A DNA stretch of 64,000 bases from Dysgonomonas mossii DSM 22836 (GCF_000213575.1 NZ_GL892004.1:372001-436000), one strand, 5' to 3'; positions 34,497 through 47,440 are shown, counted from the stretch's first letter. Notes: a model not told the origin generated them from the letters alone. Numbers and translations are program-made.

Positions 34497-37490
34497 TTAG
34501 AATGTTAAATTAAGACCAAAAATAAAAGTACGAGCCTGTGGGTAAGTTCCATAATCTATACCCAACTGTGCAGCATTATTATTGTTTGTCCAGCTTAATT
34601 CAGGATCGTATCCTCTGTATTTTGTCAATGTAAACAAATTGTTTACTGTTCCATATACACTCAACTTAGATACACCTAATGGTCTCAACGTTTTTTGATT
34701 GAATGCATAAGATAAAGTCAATGATTTCAATCGAATAAATGAACCGTCTTCAACAAAGCGTGAAGAGTTTAAAGAATTGGTAAGAGCTCCTGCTCTTGGT
34801 ACGTCTGTAATCATACCCGGACGAACCCATCTATTAAGTACAGTTGTTGTTTGATTTTTGGAGTCGAACATTCCTTCAGCATCAATTCTTGAGGCGTTGA
34901 AAATATCGTTGCCATAAGACCCATTGAAGAATGCACTCAGAGTGAAATTCTTCCAAGAGAAATTATGTGTAAATCCAAATGTGAAATCAGGCTGTGCATT
35001 ACCGATAATTGTTCTATCTCTTGAATCAATCACTCCGTCTTTATCTACACCTCCAGTTCCATTGTTATTGAGGTCTTTATAGATAATGTTTCCTGTGTCT
35101 GGATTAACTCCTTCTGCAACGTATCCATAGAATGCACCCAAAGGTAATCCTTCTTTAATCATGATTACATCATCACCAGTACTCTCTATATAGCCAGTAG
35201 TAAACTGAGGAGTTAAACCTAGTTTAGTAAGCTTATTTTTATTAAATGACATATTCAAGTTTGCATCCCACTTAAATCCACCTGTTAGTATCTGTCCATT
35301 CAGGTTAAACTCGAAACCCTTATTTACCATTTCTCCGTCATTACGCATCGGTAGTGTTGCTCCTCCTATGGTAGACGGTATTGTGATATATAACAATAGG
35401 TCTGTTGTTTTTTTGTAATAAGCGTCAAATTCAGCTGTTAAGCGAGAATTAAATAAAGACAGATCTAATCCTGCATTATATTGAGTCGTAACTTCCCATT
35501 TCAGGTCACGGTTACCTAGTCTTCCAGGCTTTAAAGCAGGACCTTGTCCTGTAGCTTCTTGTTTAACTATTTCAAATGTATCATATAAATCGTAATTACC
35601 AATTCCTCCTTGATTACCATTGCGTCCCCAACCTACTCTCAATTTAGCATCATCTACAAATGTAGTTAAAGGTGCGAAGAATTTTTCGCTAGAGAAACGC
35701 CATCCGGCAGATAGTGACGGGAAATACGCCCATCTATGATAAAGTTTTGAAGAGCCATCTGCACGGAAATTTGCAGTGAATAAATAACGGCTTTCATAGT
35801 CGTATTGTACTCTGGCAAGATAAGACGTTAGGGAGTTACCTTCTTTAGATGTATAAGCATTATTTATTTTGTTCGCCATATTCAGAGTCATTGTTTTGAA
35901 AGTAGTACCTTTTACAAAATCCTCTACAGACATGTAAGAGTTGTTGTGTCTGTAGCGTTGCATCGTAATACCTCCCAAAGCAGAGAAATTATGTTTGTCA
36001 TTGAACTTTTTGCTGTAGGATAAAATATTTTCACTTTGCCATGTCAAATAACCATCATCTGCATGTTCTCCACGTCCATTTGCTTGACGACCATATTGAG
36101 TTTTAATCGGATCGATAAATTTATCCCAAGTATGTGAAGTATAGTCTACTGAAAATCTAGGTTTGAAATGTAGTCCTTCTGCCAGGGTAAAATCTAATTC
36201 CAGATTACCCATAAAACGGTATTCTTCGTTCTTGTCATAAGTGTTTGCTTGCGCATAAGGATTTTCCCATGACGACTGGAATGGATTTGTAGAATATTGA
36301 TCTGGTTTTTCAGGATCCCATATAGGCATAAATGGAGGTGTGTTTAGTATAGACATAATAACACCGCCACGACCAGAGTTTGCATTGTCTGTTGCATCCA
36401 TGCGTGAATTACGAGCAAAACTTAGGTTTGATGCAATCTTGAACCAAGGCTTAACTTCGGTAGAAAGATTACTTCTGAAAGAGTACCTGTCATAGTCGGC
36501 AGGAGAAATAATACCTTCTTCTTTTTGGTAGCCACCCGACACATAATAATTGGTTTTATCTGTGCTGCCCGAAATAGAAACCTGATAGTTTTGTTGAACA
36601 CCTGTTCCATACATTTCTTTGGCCCAGTCTGTATAATTCTGATTTGTACGGTCTACGCTTATTCCGATTTCACTCATCAAATCATAATATTGATTTGTAT
36701 TGAGTGTTTTTATTTTTTTTGTAATATTTGAGAACCCTGCATACATATTCACGTCTACCTGAGTTCTTCCTTTTGCTCCTCTTTTGGTTGTGATAAGAAC
36801 AACACCGTTTGCTGCACGGCTACCGTAGATAGCAGCAGATGAAGCATCTTTCAATATCTGCATGCTCTCAATATCAGTTGGAGATATATTGGTAATGTCA
36901 TTCGTAATGATACCATCTACAACGTATATCGGGTCATTTCCTGCATTAAGTGAAGACGCTCCACGGACGCGAACCTGAATCCCTACTCCGGGTTTTCCCG
37001 AAGGTTGTATTACTTGTACACCGGCTGCTTTTCCCTGAAGGGCTTGTTGTGCCGATATAATCGGTCTGTCTGCCCATTCGTCGGCAGATACGCTGGCTAC
37101 AGATGTGGTGAGGTCGGCTTTACGTTGAGTTCCATAACCGATAACAACAACTTCGTCCAGACTTTGTAATGCTTCTTCTAAAGTGACATTGATAGCTGTT
37201 TTGCCCGCTACTGCAATTTCTTTAGTCTTCATTCCCACATAAGAGAATACAAGTGTAGCGTTGTTTGGTGCAGAAATAGAATATTTTCCGTCAACATCAG
37301 CCATTGTTCCGGTAGTAGTGCCTTTCACAGCTACACTAGCTCCGATAATAGGTTCTCCGGTTTGGTCGGTAACAATACCCGAGATGCTTACTACATCTTG
37401 AGCCATTACTGTACCGGAAACCAACAAGGCAAAAATTAGACAAATCTTATACAAGAATTGTTTACTTGTTCGTTTTTTATTACATTTCAT
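34497..37490 (-). CDS. SusC/RagA-family TonB-dependent outer-membrane transporter
   Basis: 997 aa. Signal peptide (KICLIFALLVSGTVMAQ), CarboxypepD_reg-like beta domain at about 35-115 (ISGIVTDQTGEPIIGASV), the linker DEVVVIGYGTQRKADLT typical of the SusC signature, plug domain to about 245 with YVVDGIITNDI and the RGAxSLN/VLITTKRGA pattern, and a 22-strand barrel to the terminal FGLNLTF. TonB-energised import of oligosaccharides together with SusD. First structural gene of the PUL, with a leader of about 300 nt to the regulator. Confidence 0.96.
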   Translation of the reverse strand: MKCNKKRTSKQFLYKICLIFALLVSGTVMAQDVVSISGIVTDQTGEPIIGASVAVKGTTTGTMADVDGKYSISAPNNATLVFSYVGMKTKEIAVAGKTAINVTLEEALQSLDEVVVIGYGTQRKADLTTSVASVSADEWADRPIISAQQALQGKAAGVQVIQPSGKPGVGIQVRVRGASSLNAGNDPIYVVDGIITNDITNISPTDIESMQILKDASSAAIYGSRAANGVVLITTKRGAKGRTQVDVNMYAGFSNITKKIKTLNTNQYYDLMSEIGISVDRTNQNYTDWAKEMYGTGVQQNYQVSISGSTDKTNYYVSGGYQKEEGIISPADYDRYSFRSNLSTEVKPWFKIASNLSFARNSRMDATDNANSGRGGVIMSILNTPPFMPIWDPEKPDQYSTNPFQSSWENPYAQANTYDKNEEYRFMGNLELDFTLAEGLHFKPRFSVDYTSHTWDKFIDPIKTQYGRQANGRGEHADDGYLTWQSENILSYSKKFNDKHNFSALGGITMQRYRHNNSYMSVEDFVKGTTFKTMTLNMANKINNAYTSKEGNSLTSYLARVQYDYESRYLFTANFRADGSSKLYHRWAYFPSLSAGWRFSSEKFFAPLTTFVDDAKLRVGWGRNGNQGGIGNYDLYDTFEIVKQEATGQGPALKPGRLGNRDLKWEVTTQYNAGLDLSLFNSRLTAEFDAYYKKTTDLLLYITIPSTIGGATLPMRNDGEMVNKGFEFNLNGQILTGGFKWDANLNMSFNKNKLTKLGLTPQFTTGYIESTGDDVIMIKEGLPLGAFYGYVAEGVNPDTGNIIYKDLNNNGTGGVDKDGVIDSRDRTIIGNAQPDFTFGFTHNFSWKNFTLSAFFNGSYGNDIFNASRIDAEGMFDSKNQTTTVLNRWVRPGMITDVPRAGALTNSLNSSRFVEDGSFIRLKSLTLSYAFNQKTLRPLGVSKLSVYGTVNNLFTLTKYRGYDPELSWTNNNNAAQLGIDYGTYPQARTFIFGLNLTF

Positions 37491-37796
37491 GATTTCTTTA
37501 GGTTTAAATGTGATTTTGGATTTTTAGTTACATAATAGTGTATGCTAATACTACTGTAAATTGTACAGATTAGAGGTTATAACTGTGAGTCATGCCATGG
37601 TATTATAAAAATTTAGATTATTGATTAGGAAATATTTATTTTCCGGTATTAATTATTTCAAAATTATGGGTATAAATGCCTGTAACTTTTTTTTGAACCA
37701 AAAAAGTAGTGTTATGATGTAGTTATATTTCTGTATTACAGTGTTCTGAGTTTTTTACTGTAGGGCTAAAAAGTAGTAATCTTAAGGTGTTTTAAC
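37491..37796 (-). other. regulatory gap between the regulator and susC
   Basis: No gene. Contains the 10-bp direct repeat AAAAAGTAGT at 37701-37710 and 37768-37777 (67 nt apart), a TACAGT/ACTGTA inverted repeat (37737-37742/37757-37762) and a minus-strand -7-like TAATTTTG at 37659-37666, about 170 nt before the susC start. These are candidate control sites for the PUL; function not shown. Confidence 0.45.
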
Positions 37797-39443
37797 TTAT
37801 CTGTTTTTCTGTATTATGCCAATTTTCATCACTAAGTTCTCAAACTCGTCACGCGATACAGCGGCTTTATTCCGGGCTTTGGTGCGGTAATTATAGATCG
37901 TGCTTAATGAATAGCGAAGGAAGCTAGCAATCTTTACACTATCTGTTATTCCTAAACGGATCAGGGCAAATATTCGCAGTTCGGTATTGAGTAATTCTCC
38001 GGGCTTAAGAACTACCTGCTCTTCGCTTATAAGTAGGGTATTGAAGTCTTCTACAAATGTGGGATAAAGACTTAAGAATATATTATCAAAATTCTTATAT
38101 AATTCTTCCAGCTCATTGTCAACAAAGGCTGTAGACTTTAGTGTTTTAAACAAATCATCCAACTGGTTATTTGCAGCCTTCTTATTCAGAGATTTACGAT
38201 AATCTTCCAGTTTAGTGATGTATGTTGAGCACAAATCGAAGAAATGGGCAATATATTCCTCTTTTATATGGTTTGATTCAGATAGTTGAATATTTACCTC
38301 TTTGAGTTGCTTATTGGTATCCGTAATTCCCTGATTCAGGTCGATCAGCTTTACATTCGCTCGATACAATTCTTTCCTTATTCGCGAAACTCTCTTCATT
38401 TGTTTGTATACGTATATCACTGCAACGATAAGGAATACGGTGAGGATGCTAATAAGTATAAGGTATAATTGCAGTTTACTTTTTTGTTTTGCCTCTTTCG
38501 CCTGATAGGCTGTATTGATGATTGAGTAAAACTCTGAAATGCCTATTGTTCTGAATCTTACATTGCAAAAAACAGCATCATCGATAGACGACTTGGTAAA
38601 TTTATAGGCCTGATCTATGTCTCCTTCTTCATAGTAAACCAATGCCAGGCTTTGCAAAGAGGCGTTATCCTTTATTGAGTTTTTAATATCCGATAGGGCT
38701 GAAAGCGCAAAATATTTTTTTTGTAGATCTTGTTTCTTTTTATTCTCGTAGACTTTACCCAATAGATATGCGACAAAGGCATAATCCGGATCATCTTCCG
38801 CTATCTCATCCATAAGTTTTAGAAGGCGATTTTCGGCAATTTCTATTTGTCCCTGATAGAATATCTTCTCGGCATAGGTTATTCGATACCTTACAGAATT
38901 GGGGTCTAAAGCTGTAAGTAACGAATCTCTGTAAGCTTCATTTATCTGAAAATAAGCATGCCTGTCATTGCTTTGCGCATAGTGTCCGTAAAACTGACTA
39001 TTGGATTCAAAGTAAAGTGGAACTAATTTTTCGGATAATGATTTTCTGTCAATATGGTTTAATATATCTTTTGCTTCGAGGTACATTCCTGTTGCAGAGT
39101 ATAATAGCGACAGATTTAGATTGGTTTCGTTGATAACGTCCATGCTATTTAACTTCTTCGCTATATCTTGGTTCTTTTCCATATAGTAAACTGCCGAATC
39201 CATTCTGTATTTCCTGTATTCTTTCGACAGTTTGAAATTTATATCATATTCTTGGGCAAGAGAGAGATCTGATATGTGTAAGAGCTGTTTAAGGCTATTA
39301 ATCTTTTGCTCTTTCTTTTCATCATAGTATTTCTTGTTGTTTATCGCTTTATTCAGTTCATTAATATAACTGTTCCCTATATCGTTTGCAGATACAATAC
39401 TAGCAAGAGAATATAAAAATAGGATGATTGGGAGTTTTCTCAT
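37797..39443 (-). CDS. DUF6377 membrane-bound transcriptional regulator of the PUL
   Basis: 548 aa. Signal peptide at 1-19, TPR-like helices over about 40-300, one membrane span at about 324-344 (LYLILISILTVFLIVAVIYVY), a coiled-coil (about 350-390) and the C-terminal DUF6377 segment with ELRIFALIRLGITDSVKIAS and FLRYSLSTIYNYRTKARNKA, a LuxR-like helix-turn-helix. Such proteins often sit beside susCD pairs and are thought to sense imported sugar in the periplasm and act on DNA directly. Upstream of susC in the same direction, so probably the local regulator (inference). Confidence 0.85.
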   Translation of the reverse strand: MRKLPIILFLYSLASIVSANDIGNSYINELNKAINNKKYYDEKKEQKINSLKQLLHISDLSLAQEYDINFKLSKEYRKYRMDSAVYYMEKNQDIAKKLNSMDVINETNLNLSLLYSATGMYLEAKDILNHIDRKSLSEKLVPLYFESNSQFYGHYAQSNDRHAYFQINEAYRDSLLTALDPNSVRYRITYAEKIFYQGQIEIAENRLLKLMDEIAEDDPDYAFVAYLLGKVYENKKKQDLQKKYFALSALSDIKNSIKDNASLQSLALVYYEEGDIDQAYKFTKSSIDDAVFCNVRFRTIGISEFYSIINTAYQAKEAKQKSKLQLYLILISILTVFLIVAVIYVYKQMKRVSRIRKELYRANVKLIDLNQGITDTNKQLKEVNIQLSESNHIKEEYIAHFFDLCSTYITKLEDYRKSLNKKAANNQLDDLFKTLKSTAFVDNELEELYKNFDNIFLSLYPTFVEDFNTLLISEEQVVLKPGELLNTELRIFALIRLGITDSVKIASFLRYSLSTIYNYRTKARNKAAVSRDEFENLVMKIGIIQKNR

Positions 39444-39667
39444 ATCATAAAGAGCTTATGAAACAGGATCAGACTTTTTTACTTAATAATGCGAAGTTAA
39501 TCAAAAAAATGTACCAATATATTTTATTTAATTTTTTCATTCTTAAAAAGTCATCATAACAGATCAAAATATAATTTCAATATTGAAAAGCTCAAAAGTG
39601 TTATATTTTCTGTTTCATCATCTTTCAAAATAGCTATATTCGCATAAATTAAACCCCTTTATTTATT

Positions 39668-41056
39668 ATGAAAAAATGCCCATTATTAATTCTTAGCCTG
39701 TTTTTTATTTTGTCCGGCTATTGTCAAGTCAAATCATTACCCGATCTCCAGCAAGAGTTTATAAACATGCGTTTTGGAATGTTTATCCATTTCAATATCC
39801 CTACCTTTATGAGCGATGATTGGGCCGATCCTGATGCTTCACCTTCAATTTTTAATCCTCGAAAGTTAGATTGTAACCAATGGGCCAAAACGGCAAAAGA
39901 AGCCAACATGACTTATGGATGCCTTACCACCAAACATCACAGTGGTTTTTGTATTTGGGATACCAAGACTACAGACTATAATGTGATGAATAGCCCATTG
40001 AAGCGCGATGTGGTAAAGGAATACGCTGATGCTTTCAGAAAAGAAGGCCTTGAAGTAATGTTGTATTACTCGATTCTTGATACACATCATAAATTACGTC
40101 CGGGTTTTATTAGTACTAAGCATATAGACATGGTAAAAGCTCAGTTGACAGAACTTCTTACCAACTATGGAGAAATAAAAGCCCTGATAATCGACGGGTG
40201 GGATGCTCCGTGGTCACGCATTTCTTACGACGAAATACCTTTCGAAGATATATACTATCTCATCAAGTCTTTGCAACCCAATTGTCTTGTGATGGATCTG
40301 AATGCAGCAAAGTATCCTACTCAGGCGTTATTTTATACAGATATAAAATCGTATGAACAAGGTGCTGGTCAGCATATTTCTAAAGACAGTAATTCTTTGC
40401 CGGCTCTGTCTTGTCTGCCCATAAATTCGGCTTGGTTTTGGAAAGAAGATTTTCCTAAAACGCCAGTAAAAGATCCGGTGAAATTGGTTAACGACAATAT
40501 AATCCCATTCAATAAGGTTTATTGTAACTTTATTCTTAACGCTGCTCCGAACAGGGATGGATTGATAGACGATAATGCTGTTGCCGCTTTTCGCCGGATA
40601 GGTAAATTGTGGAAAAATGAAGGAGCATTAAATAACTTGCCCAAAAATGAAGCTCCAATTATCTCTTCGAATATAGCAAAGTTTAAACCGGCAAATTCGA
40701 GCTGGAGCTGGGATATGCAGCTCATGGATTTTGCGAATGATGATAATTTCAAAACAGGATGGGAGTCAAATCCACTGGTAAGCAAACCGTGGTTGGAAAT
40801 AGAGCTAGGCAACAATGAGCAGCCATTCAATATGATTACAATAACTGAAAAAAATAACAAGAACGATATACAATCCTATAAATTGGAATACCTCCATAAT
40901 GGAAAATGGCAGACTATTTTCTCAGGAGTAAAATCGGATGTTATTAAAATACATAGGTTTGATAAAGTATGGGGAAATAAGGTTCGCATATCAATAGAAG
41001 AATCTAAGGGCTCTCCAACTATAGCAGAATTTGGAGTTTATAACGAACGAAGATAA
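39668..41056 (+). CDS. GH29 alpha-L-fucosidase with C-terminal F5/8-type domain
   Basis: 462 aa. Signal peptide (LLILSLFFILSGYCQ). GH29 barrel at about 25-330 with MRFGMFIHFNIPTF, TTKHHSGFCIWDTK and YNVMNSPLKRDVV; the nucleophile Asp is D176 in ALIIDGWD. Residues about 335-460 look like a discoidin/CBM32-type sandwich (KPWLEIELGNNEQPFNMITI). Removes terminal alpha-L-fucose, subtype uncertain. It points away from the beta-glucan locus and belongs with the GH2/GH29 group downstream. Confidence 0.88.
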   Translation: MKKCPLLILSLFFILSGYCQVKSLPDLQQEFINMRFGMFIHFNIPTFMSDDWADPDASPSIFNPRKLDCNQWAKTAKEANMTYGCLTTKHHSGFCIWDTKTTDYNVMNSPLKRDVVKEYADAFRKEGLEVMLYYSILDTHHKLRPGFISTKHIDMVKAQLTELLTNYGEIKALIIDGWDAPWSRISYDEIPFEDIYYLIKSLQPNCLVMDLNAAKYPTQALFYTDIKSYEQGAGQHISKDSNSLPALSCLPINSAWFWKEDFPKTPVKDPVKLVNDNIIPFNKVYCNFILNAAPNRDGLIDDNAVAAFRRIGKLWKNEGALNNLPKNEAPIISSNIAKFKPANSSWSWDMQLMDFANDDNFKTGWESNPLVSKPWLEIELGNNEQPFNMITITEKNNKNDIQSYKLEYLHNGKWQTIFSGVKSDVIKIHRFDKVWGNKVRISIEESKGSPTIAEFGVYNERR

Positions 41057-41062
41057 ATTGAA

Positions 41063-41093
41063 AAAGAGGAGATTTTTAAAAAATCTCCTCTTT
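41063..41093. terminator. bidirectional terminator
   Basis: AAAGAGGAGATT/AATCTCCTCTTT stem of at least 12 bp, A-rich on one side and T-rich on the other. Ends the GH29 gene and the small minus-strand gene at 41103. Confidence 0.85.
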
Positions 41094-41102
41094 CGTTTAT
41101 AT

Positions 41103-41399
41103 CTATATTTTCGATAAAGTAGATGCTTCTATTCTATCATTCCTGAAATTTGTTTTGCTCATCTGGCTCTGTTTTGTATCAAAAAAATCTTCTCTTTCTT
41201 TATATATCAGAATTTCTGTTGTTATCATTATTATACAATAAACGACGAACGGGATAATTATAAAGTACGGAATATATTCTACCTTTCCGTTAAAGCTGAA
41301 ATTACTTAAAGCCAGAATTAGCAAATAAAGGAAAAACACGATGTATGAAGTTTTCTGTATTGTTCTATATTTCTTATACCTTTCCATAATCAGTGGCAT
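41103..41399 (-). CDS. small two-span membrane protein, unknown function
   Basis: 98 aa (ATG at 41387 is an alternative start). Two hydrophobic segments: about 17-32 (TSYIVFFLYLLILALSNF) and 43-62 (IPYFIIIPFVVYCIIMITTE), then a charged tail. Not recognised as any named family. Backed by its own terminator at 41063; no operon partner. Could be real but weakly supported. Confidence 0.5.
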   Translation of the reverse strand: MPLIMERYKKYRTIQKTSYIVFFLYLLILALSNFSFNGKVEYIPYFIIIPFVVYCIIMITTEILIYKEREDFFDTKQSQMSKTNFRNDRIEASTLSKI

Positions 41400-41578
41400 T
41401 TAATATGTTACAAACTATAAGAAATTGTATTTTCTTAATGATCAAACGAGAAGTATATTCATACGCAATCCTTTCTTTAGAATCGTTTTTAATTTAGGTT
41501 AAGAGTAAATATAAGATTTAAAATGCAGATTTACAAATATTTTATAGAGTATTCACAATGCATCATACCCCCAAACAA

Positions 41579-41612
41579 AAAGGCTTGTAATGAATTGTCA
41601 TTACAAGCCTTT
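41579..41612 (-). terminator. terminator of the GH2 gene
   Basis: 15-bp perfect stem (AAAGGCTTGTAATGA and complement) with an ATTG loop, 20 nt past the GH2 stop. On the minus strand it is followed by TTTGTTTGG. Confidence 0.85.
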
Positions 41613-41632
41613 GCTATTCTCTTAATGTTTGC

Positions 41633-45223
<3,591 letters not shown>

Positions 45224-45358
45224 TTAATAAATTTCTGTTTTCTGATAATTTAAGGGTGTTTTTTCGAATGTTAAAGATAGTATTTATATTCATAATAATG
45301 CAAATCAGTGAGTGAAATGATGCTATAACCCTACTATCCACAAATTGTTTTGGCTACA

Positions 45359-45420
45359 GTAGGGGCGATTCCTTGTGGTCGCCCGAATATTAACGGATAG
45401 GGACAAGCCACTGCCCCTAC
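45359..45420. repeat. REPIN/MITE-like palindromic element
   Basis: Terminal 8-bp inverted repeats GTAGGGGC (45359-45366) and GCCCCTAC (45413-45420) bound a 62-nt unit. Inside are GGGCGA/TCGCCC-type arms around CCTTGTGG and an AGGGACAAGCCACTGCCCCT half. This GC-rich text contrasts with the AT-rich surroundings and resembles REP-type palindromes mobilised by IS200-like Y1 transposases. No transposase is in the window. Confidence 0.7.
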
Positions 45421-45486
45421 CTCTCTCCTGCTTATTCATCACTTTTCTAAATAATTATCTATTATAAACAACTAATTATAACAGAT

Positions 45487-46200
45487 ATGGCAAAGTATAC
45501 CGAAAGACTGGCAGAAAAGATCGTCTCGCTGATAGAAGAAGACACCTATTCGATCACTGAGATTTGCAAACACCTGAAAATAACCCGCAAATCATTCTAT
45601 GAGTGGAGAGACAAGAAACCCGAGTTTAGAAAAGCAATAGAAGCAGCAATGGAAAGCAGGGATGAGGCGTTGGCAATTACTGCCCGCCGATCGTTAAAGA
45701 AAAAGCTGGAAGGTTATACTCTCACCGAGATACGAACAACCTATGTTCCTGACAAAGACAATCCCGACAAACTAGTACTGAAAACCCGTGTAGTCAGACA
45801 AAAAGAATATGCACCCGATACCCATGCTATCAGGCTGGTATTGTCACACAACGAAACAAAGGAAGAAGAGGACAAAGAGCACAGTCAACCCTTAACGATA
45901 ATCGTACAAGACCCCAAAACGAAAGATAGTTTGAATGAGCTGCGGGAGAAACTGATGAATAATGCACCGTTCGAAAAGAAAATAGAAAGGGAAGAAATTG
46001 TTTCTGAACCGACCGAACGGGTCTCTGATTCAGATAATTTGCAGGATGTACAGATTGAAGATGAGGGCGAAACAGTAACTCAAGAGAAAGAAGAATCGGA
46101 ATATGTTTTTATCAGGGATTATTGCCTCCCTCCACCCCATTTGTATCGAAAAGTGAAAAGGAGCGAAGTAAAAGAAGGTGACATAATACGACCATACTGA
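45487..46200 (+). CDS. orphan phage terminase small-subunit-like HTH protein
   Basis: 237 aa. N-terminal helix-turn-helix (about 15-50, YSITEICKHLKITRKSFYEW) as in phBC6A51/terminase small subunits, then a block EALAITARRSLKKKLEGYTLTE characteristic of that group, a Glu-rich variable region (about 155-205) and a C-terminal YCLPPPHLYRKVKRSEVKEGDI. No large terminase, portal or capsid gene is nearby, so this is an isolated, perhaps domesticated, gene. REPIN-like element upstream, 26-bp repeat touching its stop codon. DNA-binding role is inferred. Confidence 0.7.
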   Translation: MAKYTERLAEKIVSLIEEDTYSITEICKHLKITRKSFYEWRDKKPEFRKAIEAAMESRDEALAITARRSLKKKLEGYTLTEIRTTYVPDKDNPDKLVLKTRVVRQKEYAPDTHAIRLVLSHNETKEEEDKEHSQPLTIIVQDPKTKDSLNELREKLMNNAPFEKKIEREEIVSEPTERVSDSDNLQDVQIEDEGETVTQEKEESEYVFIRDYCLPPPHLYRKVKRSEVKEGDIIRPY

Positions 46201-46225
46201 AAAGTGTCACTTTTGTCACCTTTTT
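46200..46225 (+). repeat. 26-bp dispersed repeat, copy 2
   Basis: Identical in 26 nt and orientation to 9516-9541. It begins at the last base of the terminase-like stop codon. Confidence 0.85.
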
Positions 46226-46415
46226 CAAACCACAGGGTAAAAAGAGTAACACAGCCTTTTGTAATATAACAAAAGCGTGATTCTTTTTCACCAACTGATT
46301 AATTGGTATACTATAGAATGCTTGGGTAATCCCCAAAAGGGCAATGGTGGATCCTTTTTAGTACTTATTAAAAGTTTACATCCGCTTATACTGAAAATTT
46401 CTCCTAATAAATGAA

Positions 46416-46423
46416 TATCTTTG
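46416..46423 (+). promoter_or_regulatory. -7 element upstream of the AraC gene
   Basis: TATCTTTG matches TAnnTTTG, 32 nt before the ATG. No -33 match. Confidence 0.35.
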
Positions 46424-46455
46424 CATAAAATCGGGAAACAAAAACGACTACTTTT

Positions 46456-47319
46456 ATGTCTAAAACCGCAGAAAGACCTAAATTTATATTGCTGAATGTC
46501 GGTTATTCGGAGCTAAATGCAAACTGGAACTGGAAGTCTGTGTATAGTCCTTTTGCCCGTATATATTATGTAACCGGCGGCAAAGCGATCACATACATCA
46601 ACGGAGAGCCGTTTTCTCTAAAACCGGATCATCTATACCTTGTCCCTCCATTTACAATGCACGATAATGAGTGCGATAGCTTCTTTTCACTTTATTATAT
46701 TCACTTTTATGAGGAGACGGTGAGAAAGGAATCGATATTCGATCAATACGATTTTCCGATAGAAGTCAAATCCGACTCATTAGGTCTAATGCTGAACAAA
46801 CGATTGCTTGAAATCAATCCGGGAAGGCATTTGAGGCATTACGACCCCAAGCTGTATGATAACCCTCGTACATTTGATCAGTATGTGGCAGATAATAGCA
46901 AGATGTCGATACACTCGAGATACGAAACGCAAGGAATTTTGTATCAGCTTATATCCAGATTCTTTACATTAGCTAAAACAAAATCGGATAATAAGGACAT
47001 ACGCATTAGTAATACACTCAGATATATACACGAAAATACGGGAAAAGATATTACATTGGCCGAGCTTGCAAATGTCGCTTGTATTTCCGAAGATCATTTG
47101 ATTCGGGTATTTAAGAAAGAAATGAACTGCACTCCTCTCAGATATGTGAACATGAAAAAGATAGAAAAGGCTCAACTTCTTCTTCTTACTACCGATATGC
47201 CAATAAGGGATGTGGCGATGGAACTGTCTTTGGATAATATCTCTTATTTCAACCGGGTTTTTAAACATCACATAGGAAAGACTCCCAGCGAATATAGAGA
47301 GACATATAATAATTTATAA
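46456..47319 (+). CDS. AraC-family transcriptional regulator with cupin sensor
   Basis: 287 aa. AraC_binding cupin at about 15-140 (YVTGGKAITYINGEPFSLKP, DHLYLVPPFTMHDNE) and two helix-turn-helix units at about 195-285 (ITLAELANVACISEDHLIRVF, then MPIRDVAMELSLDNISYFNRV ... IGKTPSEYRE). Soluble one-component regulator. It lies just upstream of a GH29 fucosidase in the same direction and may control it, but the 196-nt gap with a -7 element argues for a separate promoter. Confidence 0.93.
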   Translation: MSKTAERPKFILLNVGYSELNANWNWKSVYSPFARIYYVTGGKAITYINGEPFSLKPDHLYLVPPFTMHDNECDSFFSLYYIHFYEETVRKESIFDQYDFPIEVKSDSLGLMLNKRLLEINPGRHLRHYDPKLYDNPRTFDQYVADNSKMSIHSRYETQGILYQLISRFFTLAKTKSDNKDIRISNTLRYIHENTGKDITLAELANVACISEDHLIRVFKKEMNCTPLRYVNMKKIEKAQLLLLTTDMPIRDVAMELSLDNISYFNRVFKHHIGKTPSEYRETYNNL

Positions 47320-47432
47320 TAAAAGCTTTCTAATCGTTTTTATGCTATATTGAGAAATATAGGTAATAGATAATATCGAATTTGTACTATTGGTTTATCG
47401 GAAAAGTAGAAGTGGGTAACACTCTAATTGTT

Positions 47433-47440
47433 TATTTTTG
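47433..47440 (+). promoter_or_regulatory. -7 element upstream of the second GH29 gene
   Basis: TATTTTTG fits TAnnTTTG, 75 nt before the ATG. Confidence 0.35.

Noticed and set aside
45359-46225. A prophage or integrative element at 45-46 kb
   Set aside because: Only one terminase-like gene, one REPIN-like palindrome and one 26-bp repeat; no integrase, capsid, portal or att duplication could be found.
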